Source: Streptomyces microflavus
Lineage (GTDB): Bacteria > Actinomycetota > Actinomycetes > Streptomycetales > Streptomycetaceae
Length of the DNA: 64,000 bases
Reading direction: 5' to 3'
Assembly (NCBI RefSeq): GCF_014650075.1
Contig: NZ_BMUG01000003.1
Location: forward strand, 558,001-622,000
Below, in pieces: positions 16,610 to 25,461 of the stretch. How positions within the stretch are numbered: the first letter of the stretch is position 1; every line of letters begins with the position of its first letter. A model generated the notes under the pieces. That model made no database searches and was not told the origin of the DNA. It worked only from the letters and a program-made list of their open reading frames with translations. The translations under genes were made by a program, and so were the position numbers.

Positions 16610-18355
16610 ATGTCCTCACTCCCCGCGACGGGCGGGCGCGACGTCCACACCGTCCGCTTCCCCGTCGGCAGACCCCCGGCCACCGTCGACGTCCTCATCG
16701 TCGGCGCGGGCCCGGTCGGCCTCGCCGCCGCCACCGAACTGACCTCCCGGGGAATCCGGGTCGCCGTCGTCGACCGCGCCCGCACCGCGACCCTGGTGCG
16801 GGCCGGCGCGATGGGCCACACCCCCCGCGTGGTCGAGCACTTCCGCCGCTGGGGCCTGCTCCAGCGCATCCGGGACGCCTGGACCTACCCCCCGGAGTGG
16901 AACCGGGGCACCCGCCTGGTCACCTCCCTCACCGGCCATGAACTCGTACCCGTGCCGCGCCCCTCGTTCCACGGCCTCGGCACCCCCGCACACGCGGCGG
17001 ACGAGGCGCTGCGCCGGCCCCAGACCGTGCTCCAGCAGGTGTTCCTCGACCACCTCGCCGAACACGGCGTGAGCACCGCCGGCGGATGGGAGCTCCAGCA
17101 GCTGACCGAGGATGCCGAGGGGGTCCGCGCCGGGGTGGTGGACGTCGACTCGGGAGAGCGCCGCACGGTCCGCGCGGCCTACGTCCTCGGCACCGACGGC
17201 GGCTCCAGCACCACCCGGCGGCTCGCCGGGATCGACCGGGAAGGGGACCACGCGACCGAGAAGCGGCTGCGCCTGATCGTCCGCACCGGCGACATCTCCG
17301 ACCGGGTCGGAGCGGCCCCGAGCGCCACCAACATCGTCTTCAACCACCGGGCGTCCGGCTTCCTCGCGGCCGTCAGCACCCGCGAGTGGCGGGTGTACGC
17401 GGGACCGTATCCGCTCGCGTACGAGCCCACCGAGGAGGAGCTGCTGGCCATCGGCCGGGCCGCCTTCGGCTTCGACCTCGAACTCGAACTGGTCTCCGCC
17501 ACGACCTTCTACCACGCCACCCGGATCGCCACGGCGTTCCGCCGGGGCCGGGTCCTGCTCGCCGGGGACGCCGCCCACGTCCGGACGCCCGGCGGCAACC
17601 TCGGCGAGGGCATCGGGGACGTGGCCAACCTCGGCTGGAAACTGGCCGCCGTGCTCGCCGGCCACGCCCCCGACACGCTCCTCGACTCCTACGACCAGGA
17701 GCGCCGGCCCCACAACTGGCGCGTCGCGGACCACTCGTTGGAACGCTCGCGCCGCTCGCAGGCCGCCCTCGCCGAGATCCGCGCGGGCGGGATCCCCGAC
17801 GACGCCGACCTCGGTGCCGAGGCGGTGCGGCGGCGGGCCGAGATCGGTGAACGGCTGCGCCGGGACCACGCCGGGGGAGCGGGTGTCACCTTCGACGAGC
17901 GCTACGACGCGTCGGACGTGATCTGGTACGAGCCCGGCCAGCTCGCCTCCGAACCTGGCTGGCGCGCGGACGTGTACGAGGACGACCCCCGGCCGGGCCA
18001 CCGCGCGCCCGACGGCCGGATCGACCCGCACGGCTCCACGCTCCACGACCGCATCGGCACCTCCCTGGCCCTCCTCGTCCTCACCGAGGACCGGGCCGTC
18101 GAGGCAGCCTTCACCGAGGAGGCGGCGGCCCGGTCGCTGCCCCTGACGGTGATCCACCTGACCGACCCCGGGGCCCGCACGGTCTACGGCACCGGAAACG
18201 TCCTCGTCCGCCCCGACCAGCACGTCGCCTGGCGCGGAGCCGTGCTGCCCGACGGCGGCGCCGGTGCCGTCCTCGACCGGGTGCTGGGCCGGGTCCGGTC
18301 CGATGCGGTGGCGGCCCGAGCCGCCACGGGCGTCCCCGCCCGGCCCGCCCTGTGA
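16610..18355 (+). CDS. FAD-dependent aromatic-ring-type monooxygenase (PheA/TfdB family)
   Basis: 581 aa. Class A flavoprotein hydroxylase with the Rossmann motif VGAGPVGLAAATEL (about residues 27-40), the DG motif in [12 protein letters not shown] and the second FAD motif LLAGDAAHVRTPGGNLGEGIGD. The C-terminal thioredoxin-like domain of phenol hydroxylases follows from about residue 480. NAD(P)H supplies electrons. It starts 8 nt after the LLM gene and overlaps the hydrolase gene by 4 nt, so it acts in the same pathway, probably hydroxylating an aromatic or polyketide-like substrate. The compound cannot be named from sequence. Confidence 0.88.
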   Translation: MSSLPATGGRDVHTVRFPVGRPPATVDVLIVGAGPVGLAAATELTSRGIRVAVVDRARTATLVRAGAMGHTPRVVEHFRRWGLLQRIRDAWTYPPEWNRGTRLVTSLTGHELVPVPRPSFHGLGTPAHAADEALRRPQTVLQQVFLDHLAEHGVSTAGGWELQQLTEDAEGVRAGVVDVDSGERRTVRAAYVLGTDGGSSTTRRLAGIDREGDHATEKRLRLIVRTGDISDRVGAAPSATNIVFNHRASGFLAAVSTREWRVYAGPYPLAYEPTEEELLAIGRAAFGFDLELELVSATTFYHATRIATAFRRGRVLLAGDAAHVRTPGGNLGEGIGDVANLGWKLAAVLAGHAPDTLLDSYDQERRPHNWRVADHSLERSRRSQAALAEIRAGGIPDDADLGAEAVRRRAEIGERLRRDHAGGAGVTFDERYDASDVIWYEPGQLASEPGWRADVYEDDPRPGHRAPDGRIDPHGSTLHDRIGTSLALLVLTEDRAVEAAFTEEAAARSLPLTVIHLTDPGARTVYGTGNVLVRPDQHVAWRGAVLPDGGAGAVLDRVLGRVRSDAVAARAATGVPARPAL

Positions 18356-18387
18356 TCCCCCACCCACCACCGAGCCAGGAGCCCCGG

Positions 18388-19152
18388 ATGACCGAGCACG
18401 CCGAGTACACCGACCACCACGGCCCCGAAGGGCCCGCCATCCGCGGCACGGTCGTCGTGGTGCCCGGCCGGGGCGAGACCCGGGAGACCTACACGAGGCT
18501 GGGCCGGCGGCTCGCCGCCGACGCCTACCGGGTCCGGGTCGTGGACGCCGTCCACCTCGACGCCGACGACACGGCCGGCTCCCTCAGCCGGTTCGGCGCC
18601 CGGATCACCGACGCCGTCGCGGGCACGGCGGGCCCGGACGGGGTCGTGCGCCCGGTCGTCCTGGTGGGCGCCGACACCGGAGCCGTCGCGGTCGCGGCCC
18701 TCCTCGGGAGCGGGGAGCGCCCCGGCGCGGACGCCGTCGTCCTCGCCGGACTCCCGGGGCGTACCGCCGCCCCCGGAGACTGGGACGACGAGCTCGACGT
18801 ACGTACCTTCTGTCCCGCCCACCGCTCCACGCTCACCGGCGACTCCGGCTTCCGCCGGGGCGCACTCGACGAGGCGGTGCCGGACGCCCTGCTCACCGCG
18901 GCGTACGAGAGCGAGGCGGACGTCCCGGCGCTGATCCTGACCGGTGACGCCGACCCGCTCGCGGACCGCGACGCGCTGGCCCGTACCGCCAAGTCCCTTT
19001 CCCGGGCCCGGCTTTCGACCGTCCGCGACGCCCACCACGACGTCCTCAACGACATGCAGCACCGCTCGGTCGCCGCCGAGATCGTCACCTTCCTGGAGAC
19101 GCTCCGCGACGGACTCGTCCCGATCGTCACGGTGGAGTCCAGCGCCTGGTGA
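18388..19152 (+). CDS. Alpha/beta-hydrolase with Asp at the nucleophile position
   Basis: 254 aa from ATG 18388, which has CAGGAG upstream; a GTG frame start at 18352 overlaps the previous stop. The oxyanion segment VVPGRGETR, the elbow VGADTGAVA, an acid near DADPLADRD and a His in RDAHHDVLND give the alpha/beta-hydrolase order. The elbow is GADTG, with Asp96 where esterases have Ser. Asp is the nucleophile in haloalkane dehalogenases and epoxide hydrolases, but those use a different surrounding motif, so the chemistry is open. It probably processes the product of the two monooxygenases. Confidence 0.82.
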   Translation: MTEHAEYTDHHGPEGPAIRGTVVVVPGRGETRETYTRLGRRLAADAYRVRVVDAVHLDADDTAGSLSRFGARITDAVAGTAGPDGVVRPVVLVGADTGAVAVAALLGSGERPGADAVVLAGLPGRTAAPGDWDDELDVRTFCPAHRSTLTGDSGFRRGALDEAVPDALLTAAYESEADVPALILTGDADPLADRDALARTAKSLSRARLSTVRDAHHDVLNDMQHRSVAAEIVTFLETLRDGLVPIVTVESSAW

Positions 19153-19233
19153 ACCCGGGCCGTCGAGCCCGCGCCCCTGAACTCCCGTAACCCACAAGCC
19201 TTTTGCGAACACCGCACCCCGAAAGGTCACCCC

Positions 19234-19791
19234 ATGGCCACCGTCCTCTCCGTCTCCGGAAGCCCCTCCGCCACCTCCCGCACCGCACGGCTGCTGCTCC
19301 ACCTCGACGACCGGCTCCGGGACCAGGGCCACGACGTGGTCTCCCTGGACGTGCGCACCCTGCCCGCCGACGCCCTGCTCGGGGCCGACTTCGGGCACCC
19401 GGCCATCGTCGAGGCCACGGCGCTGTTCGAGCGGGTGGACGGGGTGGTGATCGGCACCCCGATCTACAAGGCCGCCTACTCGGGGCTCCTCAAGTCGCTG
19501 CTCGACCTGCTCCCGCAGTACGCGCTGGCAGGCAAGACCGTCCTGCCGCTCGCCACGGGCGGCAGCGTGGCCCATGTCCTCGCCATCGACTACGCGTTGC
19601 GCCCGGTGCTGACCTCGATGGGCGCAGCCCATGTCGTACCGGGCTGGTTCACCCTGGACAAGGACATCACCGTCGGCGGCGACGGAACGGTCAGCCTCGC
19701 GGCGGGCACCGCCGAGGCCCTGGGCGAGGTCACGGACCGGTTCTCCTCCGTACTCCGCGAACGTACGGCGGTGCTGGCCCCCAGCGCCTGA
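19234..19791 (+). CDS. ssuE: NAD(P)H-dependent FMN reductase, SsuE-like
   Basis: 185 aa flavodoxin-fold reductase. SGSPSATSRTARLLLHLDD is the FMN-phosphate loop, GTPIYKAAYSGLLKSLLDLLPQ the SsuE-type flavin/dimer segment, and LPLATGGSVAHVLAIDYALRPVL the core family motif. It makes FMNH2 for the LLM monooxygenase at 15261. CCGAAAGGTC lies 10 nt ahead of the ATG. Last gene of the operon. SsuE-type reductases are tied to sulfonate use, which strengthens the sulfur interpretation of the cluster. Confidence 0.9.
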   Translation: MATVLSVSGSPSATSRTARLLLHLDDRLRDQGHDVVSLDVRTLPADALLGADFGHPAIVEATALFERVDGVVIGTPIYKAAYSGLLKSLLDLLPQYALAGKTVLPLATGGSVAHVLAIDYALRPVLTSMGAAHVVPGWFTLDKDITVGGDGTVSLAAGTAEALGEVTDRFSSVLRERTAVLAPSA

Positions 19792-19917
19792 TCCAAACGA
19801 GAGGCCCCAGCCGTACCGCAGGCGAAGACACGGCCCCGCCCACTCGATCGGGTGGATCTTGCTCCGGATCCGTCCGGTTCGGGCGGGGAGCGTGTCCGGC
19901 GACGCGATCATTCGGCG

Positions 19918-21534
19918 GTGATCTCATCGATTCGGACGGCCCACCGTCCCAAGTCCCTGGTCCCGGCCGGGATCGGCGCACTCGCCCTCCTCACCCTGCT
20001 CCCCACGGTCCCGGCCGCCGCCGCACCCGCGCAGGACCCGTCCGCCCGGACCTCCGCGCAGGTGCCGCACCGCGCCACCACCCCGGCCGAGCGCCGGACC
20101 GACGCCCGGCTCGACGCCCTGCGGGGCGACCCGGCACGGCTGAAGGCCTTCTTCGCCGCACTGCCCAAGGGAGGCGACCTCCACAACCACCTGTCGGGCG
20201 CGGTCACCACCGAGTACCTCATCCGGCTCGCGGGCGAGAACGGGCTGTGCATCGACGCGACGACGACGGCCGTACGCCCGCCCTGCGGACCGGGCACGCG
20301 TCCGGCAGCCGACGCCCGGACGGATGCCGAGTTCCGGCAGCGCATCGTCCGCGCCTGGTCGATGCAGGACTTCCCCGCCGACCAGTCGGGCCACGACCAC
20401 TTCTTCGACACGTTCGGCAAGTTCGGGGAGGCGACACGCGATCGCGGAAAGCTGCTCGCCAACGTCGCCAACACCGTCGTGGAGCAGAACCAGTTCTATC
20501 TGGAGACCCTGGTCACCCCCGCCTCCGACAGCGCGCGCAAGCTTGCCGAGTCCGTGGGCTACGACGCCGACCTCGCCGCGTTCCACCGCAAGCTGGTCGC
20601 CGGCGGAAAGCTCGACAAGGTCGTCACCGAGGCCGTCCAGGAGGCCGACACCGCCGACGCCCAGTTCCGCGAGGCGGCGCACTGCGACACCCGCCGCCCC
20701 GACCCGGGCTGCCGGCTCCCCGTACGGTGGATCTCCCAGGTCTCCCGGGGCAGTTCGAACGAGCGCGTCTTCACACAGATGGCCGTCGGCATGCGGCTCG
20801 CCGAGCGCGACCCGCGGTTCGTCGCCGTCAACCTCGTCCAGCCGGAGGACGGGGAGAGCGCGCTGCGCAACTACAGCCTCCAGATGCGGATGCTCCAGTA
20901 CCTGCGCACCCAGTACCCGGATGCCCGCCTCACGCTGCACGCCGGTGAGCTGACCCCCGGCCTGGTCAAGCCCGAGGACCTCACCTTCCACATCCGCGAA
21001 GCCGTGCTCGTCGCCGGGGCCGAACGCATCGGACACGGCGTCGACCTGGTCCACGAGGACGACTGGCGGCAGCTCGCCCGCACGATGGCCCGCCGCGATG
21101 TCGCCGTGGAGGTGCCCTTCAGCAGCAACAAGCAGATCCTGGGCGTGGCGGGCGACGACCACCCGTTCAACGCCTACCGCCGCTACGGCGTCCCCGTCGT
21201 CCTGGCCACCGACGACCCCGGTGTCTCGCGCATCGACATCAGCCACGAGTACCAGTACGCCCGTGAGACCTACGGCCTGAGCTACACCGAACTCAAGGAC
21301 CTGGCCCGCGCCTCGCTGGAGTACGCGTTCCTCGACGGCGACGGCCTGTGGGCCACCGGAACCACCCGCGCCGGCTACCTCCCGGTGCGCGCCTGCGCCG
21401 GAGCCCGGCCGGGCATCGCCCCGCCCGCCCCGGCCTGCGCCCGCCACCTGGAGGGCAACCCGAAGGCGGCGGCCGAGTGGCGCCAGGAAGCGGCGTTCGC
21501 CGGTTTCGAACGGCGGTACGGCGGATCGCGCTGA
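19918..21534 (+). CDS. Secreted adenosine deaminase-like enzyme
   Basis: 538 aa. Signal peptide of about 40 residues (HRPK, then ALALLTLLPTVPAAAA). The metal-dependent hydrolase core has GDLHNHLSG near residue 81 (HxH metal site), LTLHAGE, ERIGHGVDL and ATDDPGVSR, the four standard adenosine deaminase motifs. The length and the insert carrying two cysteines (AHCDTRRPDPGCRLP) resemble exported ADGF/CECR1-like deaminases rather than the ~340-aa cytoplasmic enzyme. Expected reaction: adenosine to inosine outside the cell, for purine salvage. GTG 19918 suits the signal; a GTG at 19852 is in frame but adds a polar lead. No strong ribosome site. Confidence 0.83.
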   Translation: MISSIRTAHRPKSLVPAGIGALALLTLLPTVPAAAAPAQDPSARTSAQVPHRATTPAERRTDARLDALRGDPARLKAFFAALPKGGDLHNHLSGAVTTEYLIRLAGENGLCIDATTTAVRPPCGPGTRPAADARTDAEFRQRIVRAWSMQDFPADQSGHDHFFDTFGKFGEATRDRGKLLANVANTVVEQNQFYLETLVTPASDSARKLAESVGYDADLAAFHRKLVAGGKLDKVVTEAVQEADTADAQFREAAHCDTRRPDPGCRLPVRWISQVSRGSSNERVFTQMAVGMRLAERDPRFVAVNLVQPEDGESALRNYSLQMRMLQYLRTQYPDARLTLHAGELTPGLVKPEDLTFHIREAVLVAGAERIGHGVDLVHEDDWRQLARTMARRDVAVEVPFSSNKQILGVAGDDHPFNAYRRYGVPVVLATDDPGVSRIDISHEYQYARETYGLSYTELKDLARASLEYAFLDGDGLWATGTTRAGYLPVRACAGARPGIAPPAPACARHLEGNPKAAAEWRQEAAFAGFERRYGGSR

Positions 21535-21559
21535 TGCGGCGCCGCCGCTGAGGCACGGC

Positions 21560-21593
21560 GCGGGGGCCGCACGCCATGAACTGCGGCCCCCGC
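21560..21593 (+). terminator. Terminator hairpin after the deaminase gene
   Basis: GCGGGGGCCGCA and TGCGGCCCCCGC form a perfect 12-bp stem with a 10-nt loop, 26 nt after the stop codon and before the next start at 21616. Confidence 0.75.
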
Positions 21594-21615
21594 CCCCCAC
21601 GGCTACGCTCGAAAA

Positions 21616-22047
21616 ATGGCAGACAGCGGAGACCGGCCCGAGCCGCCCCCGGGCACCCCCGACGACGCGACACACGCGCGGCTCGCCTCCGCCGTCGACG
21701 AATGGGCCGCCGCGGTCGTCGGAAACGACGTCACACGGATCGCCGCCTTCATGGCGGACGAGTGGGTCATCGTCTCCGAGTCCGGCATCACGGACCGTGA
21801 CACCTTCCTGGCCTTCGTCGCATCCGGCGACCTGACCCATTCGGCGATGCGGACCGTCACCCCGCCGAGGATCCGCGTCCACGGGGACACCGCCGTGGTC
21901 ACCGCACGGATCACGAACACCGCCCACTACGGCGGCGACCGCTTCGACGCCGACGAATGGACCACGGACGTCTTCGTACGGCGCGACGGCGACTGGCGGT
22001 GCGTGCTCAGCCACATCACCCCCGCCGCCGCACCCGAGGGATCATGA
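21616..22047 (+). CDS. SnoaL-like / DUF4440 (NTF2 fold) protein
   Basis: 143 aa. The sequence LASAVDEWAAAVVGNDVTRIAAFMADEWVIVSESG followed by beta-rich DTAVVTARITN and DEWTTDVFVRRDGDWRCVLSHITP is typical of the NTF2-like DUF4440/SnoaL-like family, small cytosolic cone-fold proteins with enzymatic or ligand-binding roles. Function unknown. Its stop overlaps the MFS gene start (ATGA), so the two are co-expressed. Confidence 0.8.
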   Translation: MADSGDRPEPPPGTPDDATHARLASAVDEWAAAVVGNDVTRIAAFMADEWVIVSESGITDRDTFLAFVASGDLTHSAMRTVTPPRIRVHGDTAVVTARITNTAHYGGDRFDADEWTTDVFVRRDGDWRCVLSHITPAAAPEGS

Positions 22048-23216
22048 GCCGACCGGGCTATCCGGCGGCCGCCGCCGTCTTCGCCATCGGTATGGCGGGG
22101 ACCACGCTGCCCACCCCGCTGTACGGGCTCTACCGTGAGGAGCTCGGGTTCTCCGAGCTGATGGTGACGGTCGTCTTCGCCGTCTACGCGCTGGGTGTCA
22201 TCGCCACCCTGCTCCTCGCAGGGAACGTCTCCGACGAGACGGGGCGGCGGCCCGTCCTGCTGGCCGCCCTGGGCTTCTCGGCGGCCAGCGCCCTCTGCTT
22301 CCTCTTCGAGGGCGGGCTCCCCGCCCTCTTCGCGGGCCGTCTGCTGTCGGGGTTCGCCGCCGGGCTGCTGAGCGGCGCCGCGACCGTCACCGTGATGGAA
22401 CTCGCCCCACCGGGGGGCGCGGCCAGAGCGGGGCTCGCCGCGACCGCCGCGAACATGGGCGGCCTGGGGTGCGGACCGCTGCTGGCGGGGCTGCTCGCCG
22501 AGTACGCCCCCTGGCCCCTGCGGCTCCCCTTCGTGGTGCACCTGGCCCTGATCGCCGCGGCCGCCGTGCTGACCTGGTTGCTGCCCGAGACGGTCACCTC
22601 CTCCGGACGGCGGCCGCGGCTGCGCCCGCAGGGGCTCGCGGTCCCGCCCCAGGTGCGCGGGGTGTTCGCCCCCTCGGCGCTGGCCGCCTTCGCCGGGTTC
22701 TCCCTGCTGGGCCTCTTCACCGCGGTCGCCCCGGCGTTCATGGCCGAGACACTCGACGTCCACAACCTGGCCCTGGCCGGACTCGTCGTCTTCTCCGTCT
22801 TCCTCGCCTCGACGGCCGGGCAGGCGCTCATGGGACGCGTGGGGGAGCGGCGGGCCCTGCCCGGCGGATGCTTCGTCCTGGTCGCCGGACTCGTCCTGGT
22901 GGCGGCCTCGTTGCTGCTGGCCTCGCTGCCCCTGCTCGTCGCCGGGGCGCTCTGCGGCGGCCTGGGCCAGGGGCTCGCGTTCCGGGGCGCGGTGACGGCG
23001 ATCAGTGCGGCGGCACCGCCCGAGCACCGGGCCGCGACCGTGTCCGCGTTCTTCGTCATCGCCTACCTGGGCATCTCGCTGCCCGTGGTCGGCGTGGGCG
23101 CCCTGACCCTGGGGATCGGGCTCAGGAACGCCGGGCTGACCTTCGCCGGCTGTGTGCTGGTGCTGGCCCTGGGCGTCGGCCTGTACCTGGCCCGCAGACC
23201 TCCCGCCCGCGGCTGA
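22044..23216 (+). CDS. MFS transporter
   Basis: 390 aa, about 12 membrane helices. The loop between helices 2 and 3 carries the MFS motif GNVSDETGRRPVLL. Other recognisable parts are TLPTPLYGLYREELGF near the N-terminus and LCGGLGQGLAFRGAVTAISAAAP. The group is often annotated as a drug or sugar exporter; the substrate is unknown. Translationally coupled to the SnoaL-like gene by a 4-nt overlap. It ends 33 bp from the convergent LacI gene. Confidence 0.85.
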   Translation: MSRPGYPAAAAVFAIGMAGTTLPTPLYGLYREELGFSELMVTVVFAVYALGVIATLLLAGNVSDETGRRPVLLAALGFSAASALCFLFEGGLPALFAGRLLSGFAAGLLSGAATVTVMELAPPGGAARAGLAATAANMGGLGCGPLLAGLLAEYAPWPLRLPFVVHLALIAAAAVLTWLLPETVTSSGRRPRLRPQGLAVPPQVRGVFAPSALAAFAGFSLLGLFTAVAPAFMAETLDVHNLALAGLVVFSVFLASTAGQALMGRVGERRALPGGCFVLVAGLVLVAASLLLASLPLLVAGALCGGLGQGLAFRGAVTAISAAAPPEHRAATVSAFFVIAYLGISLPVVGVGALTLGIGLRNAGLTFAGCVLVLALGVGLYLARRPPARG

Positions 23217-23249
23217 CGGGCGCGGAGGACGGCACCGTACCCGCCCCTC

Positions 23250-24275
23250 CTACCGTGCGGAGAGGCTGGAGCGGCGCACCACCAGCTCCGGCTGGAGCAC
23301 CACCCGCCGGTGCTCGTGCGCCGCCGGATCGCCTCCGGCGCCGGTCTCCTCCAGGAGCAGACCGGCCGCCAGCGCCCCCATCGTCGCCGCGGGCTGCCGT
23401 ACGGAGGTGAGCGGTACGGCGGCGGCCGCCGCGAACTCGATGTCGTCGTACCCCACCAGCGCCAGATCGTCGGGGACGGCGACCCCGGCGGCGAACAGCG
23501 ACTGGAGCACCCCCAGCGCGAGCAGGTCGTTGGCGCAGAACACGGCGGTGGGGCGGCGGGAGAGGCCCAGCAGACGGGCCCCCGCGTCCCGGCCCGCCGC
23601 CACGTCGAGCCGCTCGGTGGGCAGCTCCCGCAGGGCGTCCGGGCCGAGGCCGGCCTCGGCGAGCGCGGTGAGCGCCCCCGTACGGCGGTCCCGGACCTGG
23701 TTGAAACCGGGCGGCCCGCTCACGTACGCGATCGAGCGGTGCCCGGCGTCGATCAGGTGCCGTACGGCGAGTGCGCCGCCCGCCACGTCGTCCACCGAGA
23801 CCGAGCACTCCGTCGTGCCCTCGGCGACCCGGTCGACGAGGACGAACGGGATGCCGTGGCGCCGGAAGGCCCCGATGTTGCGCCCGGTCGCGTCGGCGGG
23901 GGTGAGCAGCACCCCGCGCACCCGCTGTTCGGCGAAGAGCGACAGGTACTCGGCCTCCTCGCCGGGGCTCTGCGCGCTGTTGCAGACCATGACGCCGAGC
24001 CCGGCGTCCCGCGCGGCCCGCTCGGCGCCGCGCGCCACGTCCACGAAGAACGGGTTGCCCATGTCGAGGACGAGCAGCCCCATGATCCGGCTGCGCCCCG
24101 CCCGCAGCTGCCGCGCCGACTCGCTGCGGACATAGCCGAGCCGGTCGATCGCCGACAGGACGCGGGCCCGGGTGTCGGGACCGACCGAGTCCGGGCGGTT
24201 GATGACGTTGGAGACCGTGCCCACCGATACTCCGGCGACCCGGGCCACGTCCTTGATACCCACCGACTGGGCCAT
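23250..24275 (-). CDS. LacI-family regulator of rhamnose utilisation
   Basis: 341 aa. The helix-turn-helix (IKDVARVAGVSVGTVSNVINRPDSV) is followed by the periplasmic-binding-like sensor with GYDDIEFAAAAAVPLTSVRQP. GGAGG lies 8 nt ahead of ATG 24275. It is the last gene of the importer side of the rhamnose locus, 64 bp after the binding-protein gene, so it may be autoregulated. The LacI-type palindromes at 29048-29059 and 29214-29233 are its probable operators, with rhamnose or a rhamnulose derivative as inducer (inference). Confidence 0.88.
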   Translation of the reverse strand: MAQSVGIKDVARVAGVSVGTVSNVINRPDSVGPDTRARVLSAIDRLGYVRSESARQLRAGRSRIMGLLVLDMGNPFFVDVARGAERAARDAGLGVMVCNSAQSPGEEAEYLSLFAEQRVRGVLLTPADATGRNIGAFRRHGIPFVLVDRVAEGTTECSVSVDDVAGGALAVRHLIDAGHRSIAYVSGPPGFNQVRDRRTGALTALAEAGLGPDALRELPTERLDVAAGRDAGARLLGLSRRPTAVFCANDLLALGVLQSLFAAGVAVPDDLALVGYDDIEFAAAAAVPLTSVRQPAATMGALAAGLLLEETGAGGDPAAHEHRRVVLQPELVVRRSSLSAR

Positions 24276-24339
24276 CAGACGGAGACCTCCAGAAGCTCCG
24301 GCGGGGACGCCGAACGGGTCCTCAGACTACCCGCGCGCA

Positions 24340-25425
24340 TCAGAAGTCGAAGTCGTCGATGTTGTCCTTGTCGAACACCGTCGGCTTGCCGAGACTGATC
24401 ACGCCGTCCTTCCCGATGGTGTAGTCACCCAGGTCACCCGCCTCGAAGGTCTGTCCCTCCTCGCCGCTGATCTGCCCCGATGCCAGGGCGATCGCGGTGT
24501 GGCCGGCCAGCTCGCCGAGCTTCGCCGGGTCCCACAGCTCGAACGCCTCGACCGTGCCGTTCTTGACGTACGTGCGCAGGTCGTTGGGGGTGCCGAGGCC
24601 CGACAGCTTCACCTTTCCCTTGTACTTCGAGCCGGAGAGGTACTGCGCCGCCGCCTTGATCCCCACGGTGGTCGGCGAGACGATCCCGGCGAGCTTCGGG
24701 TACTCCTGGAGCAGGCCCTGCGTCTGCTGGAAGGACTGCTGGGCGTCGTCGTTGCCGTACGCGACCTTCACGAGCCTGACGTCCTTGTACTTCGGGTCCT
24801 TCAGCTCGTCCTTCATGTAGTCGATCCAGAGGTTCTGGTTCGTCGCGGTCTGCGCGGCGGACAGGATCGCGATCTCGCCCTTGTAGCCGATCTGTTCCGC
24901 CAGCAGCTGGATCTGGGTGCGGCCGAGATCCTCCGCCCCCGCCTGCGAGATGAACACGTTGCGGCAGCCGGGCGTGGTGTCGGAGTCGTAGGTGACGACC
25001 TTGATGCCGTTCTTCATGGCCTGCTTGAGCGCGGTGCACAGGGCGCCCGGGTCCTGTGCGGAGACGGCGATGGCGTCGACCTGCTGCTGGGTGAGGGTGT
25101 TGACGTAGGAGACCTGGCCCGAGGTGTCGGTGGCGCTGGTCGGGCCGACCTCCTTGAAGGTGGAGCCCAGCGACTCGACGGCCTTCTGCCCGCCCTTGTC
25201 GGCGGTCGTGAAGTAGGGGTTGTTGACCTGCTTGGGCAGGAAGCCCACGGTCAGCCCCTTCTTGGTGGGCGCGTCGGGGTCGGCCGCGCCGGCCGGGGCC
25301 GCCGCCCCGCCGCTCTCCTTCTTCACATCGCTCTTGGTGGTGCCGCCGCAGGCCGTGAGGGCGAGGGCGAGGGAGGTGACGGCGGCGACGGCCGCTCCGG
25401 TGCGGCGGATCGTTGACCTACGCAT
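24340..25425 (-). CDS. rhaS: Rhamnose ABC transporter substrate-binding lipoprotein
   Basis: 361 aa. Lipobox LTAC with Cys26 as the lipidated residue. The mature part is the RhaS/autoinducer-2-like sugar-binding fold: GLTVGFLPKQVNNPYFTTADKGG, DAIAVSAQDPGALCTALKQAM, VVTYDSDTTPGCRNVFISQ and the hinge region SPTTVGIKAAAQYL. AAAGGA precedes ATG 25425. It delivers L-rhamnose to the two permeases encoded just upstream in the same operon. Confidence 0.92.
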   Translation of the reverse strand: MRRSTIRRTGAAVAAVTSLALALTACGGTTKSDVKKESGGAAAPAGAADPDAPTKKGLTVGFLPKQVNNPYFTTADKGGQKAVESLGSTFKEVGPTSATDTSGQVSYVNTLTQQQVDAIAVSAQDPGALCTALKQAMKNGIKVVTYDSDTTPGCRNVFISQAGAEDLGRTQIQLLAEQIGYKGEIAILSAAQTATNQNLWIDYMKDELKDPKYKDVRLVKVAYGNDDAQQSFQQTQGLLQEYPKLAGIVSPTTVGIKAAAQYLSGSKYKGKVKLSGLGTPNDLRTYVKNGTVEAFELWDPAKLGELAGHTAIALASGQISGEEGQTFEAGDLGDYTIGKDGVISLGKPTVFDKDNIDDFDF

Positions 25426-25461
25426 GGCAAGGGTCCTTTACGGGGGAGGGGCGGGGAAGGG

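Noticed and set aside
19924..22014. Long minus-strand open frame opposite the adenosine deaminase-like gene
   Set aside because: No motif or ribosome site; the plus strand has the full set of deaminase motifs.
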